A DNA stretch of 7,164 nucleotides, taken from positions 1 through 7,164 of the forward strand of contig USHB01000072.1 in assembly GCA_900554395.1 (NCBI GenBank), in the 5' to 3' direction. Below are positions 1 to 3,925 of the stretch, one piece after another. Made by a program: the position numbers and the translations under genes. This stretch comes from an uncultured Phascolarctobacterium sp. (GTDB lineage: Bacteria; Bacillota; Negativicutes; Acidaminococcales; Acidaminococcaceae). A model generated the notes under the pieces. That model worked only from the letters and a program-made list of their open reading frames with translations. It was not told where the DNA came from and did not search any database. Within the stretch, counting starts at the first letter, position 1. Every line of letters starts with the position of its first letter.

Positions 1-275
1 TTGCCCGTCCGGGCAAGTATTTAATTACTGACGATAAAGGCAACCGACTTAATTACTCCCGTTTCCGCAACCGTTTTGATAAGGTAATGCAGGCAAGCCG
101 CTGTAAGCATACGCCGCACGAATGCAGACATACTTGCGCAACAATGCTTGATAATGCCAACGCCAACGAAACAGCAGTAAAACGCATCCTTGGGCACGCA
201 TCTGACGGCGTTACCAAAAGAGTTTATACGCATAAATCCTTGCATGAACTTAAACGTGCAATAGACCTGATTTAA
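1..275 (+). CDS. int: Tyrosine recombinase / phage integrase, C-terminal part (5' end outside window)
   Basis: The reading frame is open from the window edge (first full codon at position 3) to the stop at 273-275, so this is the last ~90 residues of a longer protein. The catalytic signature of tyrosine recombinases is visible: HECRH (the HxxR box, about residue 40), LGHAS (third conserved His) and VYTHK, whose Tyr is the DNA-cleaving nucleophile. Such enzymes join phage attP to host attB. The first catalytic Arg and the N-terminal arm-binding domain would lie upstream of the window. An internal ATG at 87-89 is not the true start. The gene faces the late genes, and a repeat-containing gap follows it, as expected for an integrase beside its attachment site. 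It is an unlikely driver of the cassette array, because its motifs are those of ordinary temperate-phage integrases. The family call is firm; the insertion site is unknown. Confidence 0.92.
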   Translation, partial: ARPGKYLITDDKGNRLNYSRFRNRFDKVMQASRCKHTPHECRHTCATMLDNANANETAVKRILGHASDGVTKRVYTHKSLHELKRAIDLI

Positions 276-405
276 TACACTTTTGGTACTAACACGGTGC
301 TAATTTTGGCATAATAAATCCCCGCAAGCCGCTCCATTACTGCATTCAGCGTGGTACTTGTGGGGTACTGTTTGTGCCTGGCAGCTAAAAAACATTTAAA
401 AGCCC
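276..405. promoter_or_regulatory. Non-coding gap with two pairs of GGTRCT repeats; probable integrase arm sites / attP flank
   Basis: No gene fits in these 130 bases between two converging stops. GGTACT occurs at 285-290, GGTGCT at 296-301, GGTACT at 353-358 and GGTACT at 364-369. Within each pair the copies are exactly 11 bp apart, about one helical turn, and the pairs lie 57 bp apart. Short direct repeats on one helical face beside an integrase gene are typical of the arm-type sites bound by the integrase N-terminal domain. I cannot identify the crossover core, which would need comparison with the host junction. The assignment as att-flanking DNA is inference; the repeats are seen directly. 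Confidence 0.5.
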
Positions 406-1074
406 CTATTCATCCATATTTTCAGTGTTTTGCCATACAACTGCCGAGACTTCTTCTTTCGTTTCTGCACTTTCTATGGCAGCCTTCAACGCATAGTATT
501 TGGCATATACATCTTCCTGATAATCGCCCGCTGCCGATAAGGCTTTTTTAAACATTTCCGGCGTATGAACTGTAAAAACCTTTACTGTCATATCATCCGG
601 ATTTGTATAAACATTATATCGGGTCTGACCGTCAATTAATGCGCGCTGATAGGATGAATTAAAGTCAATCTGGCTGTCTTTATCGGTATCATACCCATAA
701 GTATGCCCGTCATCTTGCTTGACCCATACAGGCTTATTTACGGCTTCGACATAAGCTGCTGTGATTTCAGCTTTTTTCTTTGCTTTGGTTTCTTCCAGCG
801 TATCAACATGCGGCGGTATCAAACTTAATGTGCCTGTTGCAACGTCCAGCTGATAGCCGTTAAGCAGCGCATACTGTGTCAGCTTGTCTACCACTACCCC
901 GTTCTGCTTCACGTCGTCTGGGATATTGGTATCGGTGACAAGGTATGTCGGCGATGTACGCCGACCATTTTCATCAAGCAGCACATAATATTTATTACTG
1001 TTAAAGCCAAGGTTAAGACCTTGTAATGCTTCGGGCACGTTGTTAATTACAATTGCATTAATTTCTTTTGACAT
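406..1074 (-). CDS. DUF4376-like phage tail-fiber accessory protein (222 aa)
   Basis: The start ATG (1072-1074) has a good site AAAGGATGA (1081-1089) 6 nt upstream. The N-terminal ~115 residues are of unknown fold. A Lys/Glu-rich helical segment (ETKAKKKAEITAAYVEAV, about 92-111) leads into a DUF4376-type region: a G-x-x-Y-G-Y-D-T-D-x-D-S-Q core near 122-136, then a helical end finishing in ETKEEVSAVVW. In many phages a DUF4376 protein is encoded just downstream of the tail-fiber gene and is thought to help fiber folding or be part of it. That matches its place here: it is the first fixed gene after the cassette array when read in the late-gene direction. It is also the last late gene before the integrase; no lysis gene lies between them. 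The domain assignment is from pattern memory and the accessory role from position. Confidence 0.7.
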   Translation of the reverse strand: MSKEINAIVINNVPEALQGLNLGFNSNKYYVLLDENGRRTSPTYLVTDTNIPDDVKQNGVVVDKLTQYALLNGYQLDVATGTLSLIPPHVDTLEETKAKKKAEITAAYVEAVNKPVWVKQDDGHTYGYDTDKDSQIDFNSSYQRALIDGQTRYNVYTNPDDMTVKVFTVHTPEMFKKALSAAGDYQEDVYAKYYALKAAIESAETKEEVSAVVWQNTENMDE

Positions 1075-1099
1075 TTTAAATCATCCTTTCTTTTCTTTG

Positions 1100-1289
1100 C
1101 AGTGGGGTTCTCCGTATGTTGCCGGGAAAAATGAACTTCTGCTTGCTTTTTCAGAATTTGTTGTTATGGCAGCATCCTCTGAATATAGTTACCGCCGACA
1201 ATATGGTGCAATTTGCATACTTGAATTATTTTCAATGTAATGCCGGGACTTTAAATTCTCATCGTGGCTGGATCGCATTAGGCATCTAA
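1100..1289 (+). pseudogene. Cassette 1 (silent orientation), frameshifted tail-tip domain
   Basis: This is the outermost left unit. Its core GCAGTGGGGTT (1099-1109) abuts the upstream region of the DUF4376-like gene. It opens QWGSPYVAGKN and reads well to SSEYS (about 1189), then runs to a premature stop at 1238-1240. The frame one base further on carries TADNMVQFAYLN onward to the normal ending GWIALGI and a stop at 1287-1289. The unit is 190 nt long, one more than a multiple of three, so a single inserted base around 1185-1192 (for instance one T of AGTT) explains it. The repaired protein would be 62 residues, normal for the array. It could be real decay of a silent cassette or a sequencing error. 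Confidence 0.75.
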
Positions 1290-1292
1290 TTG

Positions 1293-1523
1293 CAGTGGGG
1301 TTTAACAGTAGAAGACTATTTGCCAACGATAGACTTTCCTGTATCATTTACATCAATTCCGGCTGTTGTCGGCACACCAATTAAGGATTACGCAAGTAGC
1401 GAAAATTATTTCGGTAATAATTCCATCGAAAGTGTAACTGTATCTTCATTCGTTGCACGTCAAACCAATACCAAAGGTGGCACAAAAGCAGGTGCAATAA
1501 GATATATTGCTGTAGGATACTAA
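1293..1523 (+). CDS. Cassette 2 (silent orientation), 76-residue tail-tip domain
   Basis: The unit runs from the CAG of the core at 1292-1302 to the stop at 1521-1523. It opens QWGLTVEDYLPTIDFPVSF, holding the family's FPVSF patch near residue 15, and ends IRYIAVGY. There is no proper start: the TTG just before CAG is part of the linker to cassette 1, so I treat the unit as an exchangeable C-terminus and not a gene. It would be expressed only after an inversion places it behind a constant fiber segment. Length and ending match the intact cassettes. Confidence 0.78.
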   Translation, partial: QWGLTVEDYLPTIDFPVSFTSIPAVVGTPIKDYASSENYFGNNSIESVTVSSFVARQTNTKGGTKAGAIRYIAVGY

Positions 1524-1526
1524 TTG

Positions 1527-1748
1527 CAGTGGAGATTTACCCGCCCCATTGAAGGATATATTTCTTACAATATTCCGTTAACTGATGTCTTTACCATTCA
1601 AGCTATTGCAGAAACATCAACTGCCACCGGTTCTTGGAAAGTTTATTCGCATGATAACGATAAAGCACGTTTTCAGTATAGCCAAAATACAGTATCAGCC
1701 TCTTTCCCAGCAGAATGGCCTTTATTTATATTTGTGATGGGTCAATAA
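1527..1748 (+). CDS. Cassette 3 (silent orientation), 73-residue tail-tip domain with variant core
   Basis: It opens QWRFTRPIEGYISYNIPL: the core reads CAGTGGAGA, so Trp is kept but the Gly codon becomes Arg. The body has the family's pattern of short beta-like segments and the ending FIFVMGQ before TAA at 1746-1748. The core differs in its right half from CAGTGGGGT, which may alter recombination efficiency. An overlapping ATG reading frame through its end belongs to cassette 4. Confidence 0.72.
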   Translation, partial: QWRFTRPIEGYISYNIPLTDVFTIQAIAETSTATGSWKVYSHDNDKARFQYSQNTVSASFPAEWPLFIFVMGQ

Positions 1749-1750
1749 TG

Positions 1751-1960
1751 CAGTGGGGTTACTTTGAGAAAGGCGGAGATAGGTTTACCTATCCTATAAC
1801 TTTTAATCAAGTATTTGCTGCTGTTAAAACTTGCATATCAAACAATACTGGTCAAACTGGCTATGTGGCATATTATACATGGTTCTCGGAAATTAACAAT
1901 ACTTACGCTCCTGTTTGGGGTAATAGCTATGCTACATATTGCATAGCTATCGGTATATAG
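1751..1960 (+). CDS. Cassette 4 (silent orientation), 69-residue tail-tip domain
   Basis: It opens QWGYFEKGGDRFTYPITFN and ends TYCIAIGI with TAG at 1958-1960 directly against the next core. The ATG immediately before CAG (1748-1750) is probably accidental, because other units lack one and no ribosome site precedes it. The first ~40 residues are clearly related to those of cassette 6 (shared TYPI-FN, KT-IS-NT-Q-GY pattern). The last ~28 resemble the remnant cassette 11. A 10-bp hairpin (1923-1932 with 1941-1950) sits just before its stop. Confidence 0.78.
   Translation, partial: QWGYFEKGGDRFTYPITFNQVFAAVKTCISNNTGQTGYVAYYTWFSEINNTYAPVWGNSYATYCIAIGI
1923..1950. repeat. 10-bp hairpin at the end of cassette 4
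   Basis: ATAGCTATGC (1923-1932) and GCATAGCTAT (1941-1950) are perfect inverted copies around an 8-nt loop. The hairpin ends 10 bp before the core of cassette 5. It may be chance in AT-rich coding DNA. Confidence 0.5.
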
Positions 1961-2170
1961 CAGTGGGGTTCCGCTTATCCAGCACGTGGCGAAAATAATA
2001 TACAATATCCGTTACCGACAAATTTTACTACATCTTATATGACTGGTTGTTGTGCTAATAAGGGAGCATGGTATAAAGATACTGTTAGTTTTTCCGCTTC
2101 ATTGACAACCATTACTATCAGTACGGAACAAGGTAATGTTGCAACAGGATATATTCTGATAGGCAAATAG
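1961..2170 (+). CDS. Cassette 5 (silent orientation), 69-residue tail-tip domain
   Basis: The frame is open from the CAG right after the TAG of cassette 4 to the TAG at 2168-2170, itself directly followed by the next CAG. It opens QWGSAYPARGENNIQYPLP and ends ATGYILIGK. It has no start-like codon near its beginning, so start-based gene callers will miss it. Its middle holds a Cys-Cys pair (TGCCANKG); Cys pairs or triplets also occur in cassettes 7 and 12. It is assigned by core, length and ending. Confidence 0.75.
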   Translation, partial: QWGSAYPARGENNIQYPLPTNFTTSYMTGCCANKGAWYKDTVSFSASLTTITISTEQGNVATGYILIGK

Positions 2171-2530
2171 CAGTGGGGTACTTTCCCACGCAATTCTAAT
2201 CGTTGGACTTATCCTATTGCATTTAATCTTATTTTTGTTGCTCTAAAAACAACCATAAGCGACAATACAAGTCAGCCAGGTTATCCTGCTTGGGGAATTG
2301 TTGAAAATATAAAGCAAGAAACCCGCACTACAGCTGTGTTTCCGACATCTTTTTCCAAAAATAATTTTGCCGTTTTACCTATAATTTTTGGTTGGGAAAG
2401 CGTAACTGATACGATAAGTGCATACTGTATCAGTAAAAACCTAACAGAAGCAATTTTTATGGCTGATACAGGACAAGGTATAACCAATATAAATTATGCC
2501 GACATACTTTATGCTGCTATTGGCCAATAG
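2171..2530 (+). CDS. Cassette 6 (silent orientation), double-length chimeric tail-tip (119 residues)
   Basis: It opens QWGTFPRNSNRWTYPIAFN and is related to cassette 4 over its first ~40 residues. Near residue 53 (KQETRT) it stops following that pattern, and a second cassette-like body begins: TAVFPTSFSKNNF, a Trp-Glu-Ser stretch, then the standard ending YAAIGQ. At 119 residues it is about 1.7 times the norm. The simplest reading is fusion of a cassette-4-like N-terminal part to a whole second body without its QWG. The frame is open throughout. Its end lies inside the central palindrome and overlaps the end of cassette 7 on the other strand. Confidence 0.72.
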   Translation, partial: QWGTFPRNSNRWTYPIAFNLIFVALKTTISDNTSQPGYPAWGIVENIKQETRTTAVFPTSFSKNNFAVLPIIFGWESVTDTISAYCISKNLTEAIFMADTGQGITNINYADILYAAIGQ

Positions 2531-2532
2531 CA
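2515..2532. repeat. 18-bp perfect palindrome at the tail-to-tail centre, coding on both strands
   Basis: TGCTATTGGCCAATAGCA equals its own reverse complement. On the + strand it encodes the end of cassette 6 (A-I-G-Q-stop, stop 2528-2530). On the - strand it encodes the identical end of cassette 7 (A-I-G-Q-stop, stop 2519-2517). The two stacks therefore overlap by 14 bp at their meeting point. Confidence 0.9.
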
Positions 2533-2723
2533 AGCCAGTAAAAGGATCTTGGGGACCAATTATCATATGTGCAACACTGTCCGGTAAATCCTTTTACTGT
2601 TAACGTATTATCTTTTATTCCGCAATATACAGCATACGCATTTGCCCCCATTACAGTAACTGGTATTTCGCTATATAACATAGAAAAAGTAATATTATCA
2701 CTATGCTGTCCACAACCCCACTG
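2517..2723 (-). CDS. Cassette 7, 68-residue tail-tip domain (innermost - strand unit)
   Basis: Read on the - strand from the CAG at 2723, it opens QWGCGQHSDNITFSMLY and ends SFYWLAIGQ with its stop inside the central palindrome. It lacks a start codon. A Gln-Cys-Cys triplet lies in the second half. A 12-bp perfect inverted repeat (2536-2547 and 2588-2599) falls within it. Seven further cassettes separate it from the capsid join, so it would be translated only after rearrangement. Confidence 0.75.
   Translation of the reverse strand, partial: QWGCGQHSDNITFSMLYSEIPVTVMGANAYAVYCGIKDNTLTVKGFTGQCCTYDNWSPRSFYWLAIGQ
2536..2599. repeat. 12-bp perfect inverted repeat within cassette 7
   Basis: CAGTAAAAGGAT at 2536-2547 is the reverse complement of ATCCTTTTACTG at 2588-2599, with a 40-nt loop. 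It lies four bases from the central palindrome. It could form a hairpin, or be left from an older inversion; function is unknown. Confidence 0.6.
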
Positions 2724-2951
2724 CTATTTGCCGATTACCATAATTGGCACATAGGCATTACCAATACGATTGTTGCCGAAACCGCATAAAAAGTTATTTG
2801 ACCCAAGGTATTCAATGTAAGGCACATAACCATCTGGCTCTGTTGTTAAATAATAAGCTTTTCCCAATACTGGCAATAGGAATGTTGTAAATGCAACGGG
2901 AAAATGACGGTAATCTGTATCGGACTGACTTTCGTAGAAATAACCCCACTG
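2724..2951 (-). CDS. Cassette 8, 75-residue tail-tip domain
   Basis: It is open from CAG at 2951 to TAG (2726-2724), and that TAG abuts the core of cassette 7. It opens QWGYFYESQSDTDYRHFPVAF with the FPVAF patch at residue 17, and ends VPIMVIGK. The Ile-Gly-Lys ending is shared with cassette 5. It has no start codon at its beginning and is absent from a start-based ORF view. Assigned by core, length, FP-F patch and ending. Confidence 0.75.
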   Translation of the reverse strand, partial: QWGYFYESQSDTDYRHFPVAFTTFLLPVLGKAYYLTTEPDGYVPYIEYLGSNNFLCGFGNNRIGNAYVPIMVIGK

Positions 2952-2958
2952 CTATTTA

Positions 2959-3189
2959 TCAGCCTATGGCTATATACCAAATACATGTGAAAATAGATGT
3001 GTTGCCTGCTGATGTTTTAAATCCGGTTGCAGTAACACTTCCTTTTGTTGGCGCACTACCAAAATTTTCAGCGTCGCTGCCGTTATAATCACATGTCATA
3101 GTTAATATAGGTTTTGTATTGAATGGTAAAGCAAAAATTACAGGGAAGTCATACCTATAATCATCTGTGGCAATAATAGTACCCCACTG
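2959..3189 (-). CDS. Cassette 9, 76-residue tail-tip domain
   Basis: It opens QWGTIIATDDYRYDFPVIF and ends CIWYIAIG directly followed by TGA (2961-2959), so it lacks the usual residue between Gly and stop. A 7-nt gap separates it from the core of cassette 8. A longer reading frame extends upstream to an ATG at 3213, but those residues are cassette 10's tail read in the wrong frame, so the real unit starts at CAG 3189. Confidence 0.75.
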   Translation of the reverse strand, partial: QWGTIIATDDYRYDFPVIFALPFNTKPILTMTCDYNGSDAENFGSAPTKGSVTATGFKTSAGNTSIFTCIWYIAIG

Positions 3190-3191
3190 CA

Positions 3192-3412
3192 CTATATTCC
3201 TATGACAAGCCAAAAAGCTTTATCAGGGATTTCATAAGACGGTTCATTTGCAGCTTGACTATCTTGTACTCTCATTTGTTTTAAATTATAACTATCAACT
3301 TTTAAAGAACTTGTTTGTTGCTATAATACACAACTAATGCAGAAAAACAAGATGAGTTTAATGCAAGTGAGTAAGTAATGTAACCATTAGACGGTAAAGT
3401 TAAACCCCACTG
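3192..3412 (-). pseudogene. Cassette 10, frameshifted tail-tip domain
   Basis: It opens QWGLTLPSNGYITYSLALN and reads 36 codons to a premature TAA (3304-3302). The adjacent frame carries TSSLKVDSYN onward to the standard ending AFWLVIGI and a TAG at 3194-3192. The unit is 221 nt, one short of a multiple of three. Loss of one A in an A-run (- strand AACAAACAAG, 3320-3311) explains the shift, and restoring it gives 73 residues. As in cassette 1, this may be decay while silent, a phase-variable homopolymer tract or a read error. Confidence 0.75.
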
Positions 3413-3502
3413 CTAAATTCCAACCGCAATGCCATAACCTTGATAACTGCTAATTTGTGGAGCATGAGTATTGGTTACAGTTGAACTCCAAGAATACCAC
3501 TG
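3413..3502 (-). pseudogene. Cassette 11, 29-residue remnant of a tail-tip domain
   Basis: The core CAGTGG is fused directly to what looks like the second half of a cassette: QWYSWSSTVTNTHAPQ and then YGIAVGI with TAG. The remaining residues follow the end of cassette 4 (YYTWFSEINNTYAP and its IAIGI ending). The first ~40 residues, including the FP-F patch, are missing. An internal deletion from just after CAGTGG is the simplest explanation. If brought into use it would give a very short fiber end, probably unable to bind. Confidence 0.68.
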
Positions 3503-3703
3503 CTAAATACCTATTACTATGGCACAACAACAGCTATTACTACCTGTCGGGATAGGGGATAAAAAGGTATTTGTATGTTCAGTAGAACCAAAAGCTGATT
3601 TTCCATCTCCACCATCAGTAATAATCCAAATAAATAAACTGTTTAATGGTAAAGGATAATACCATTTAAAATTATTGCTTTTAGGAAACAACAAACTCCA
3701 CTG
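3503..3703 (-). CDS. Cassette 12, 66-residue tail-tip domain with variant core
   Basis: It opens QWSLLFPKSNNFKWYYPLP, with the core reading CAGTGGAGT (Gly to Ser), and ends CCCAIVIGI, a run of three Cys just before the standard ending. TAG (3505-3503) is directly followed by the core of cassette 11. A TTG near the start gives a formal ORF but has no ribosome site. Confidence 0.75.
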   Translation of the reverse strand, partial: QWSLLFPKSNNFKWYYPLPLNSLFIWIITDGGDGKSAFGSTEHTNTFLSPIPTGSNSCCCAIVIGI

Positions 3704-3925
3704 CTAAACTCCGGCAGCTAAGAGATAATAATCTTGCGTTTCAACACTGAATACTATGGCGTACGTAAGAGTAGCAAGTTCACTAAAAGCAGCATTTGCA
3801 CCCAAAGTTGTAGTATTGCCACCAGTTCCAGTGACCCTACTGCCGCAAGCAACGCACCATTCAGTAAATGCGATAGGAAAGTCAACATTCTGTCCTGTAG
3901 CTTGAATTTCCAGCATTCTCCACTG
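3704..3925 (-). CDS. Cassette 13, 73-residue tail-tip domain with variant core
   Basis: It opens QWRMLEIQATGQNVDFPIAF. The core reads CAGTGGAGA as in cassette 3, and the FPIAF patch is at residue 16. It has a Gly/Thr-rich middle and ends YYLLAAGV, slightly off the usual I-G-x form. The ATG at codon 4 is accidental. The capsid-fusion frame runs into the beginning of this unit out of frame and stops at 3882. Confidence 0.75.
   Translation of the reverse strand, partial: QWRMLEIQATGQNVDFPIAFTEWCVACGSRVTGTGGNTTTLGANAAFSELATLTYAIVFSVETQDYYLLAAGV

Noticed and set aside
276..405. tRNA gene at the attachment site
   Set aside because: I looked for a tRNA 3' end beside the integrase and saw no TTCRANNC arm or CCA-ending acceptor stem.
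382..410. Terminator after the DUF4376-like gene
   Set aside because: There are T-runs on the - strand, but the possible stem (GGCT with AGCTGCC) is too short and imperfect to call.
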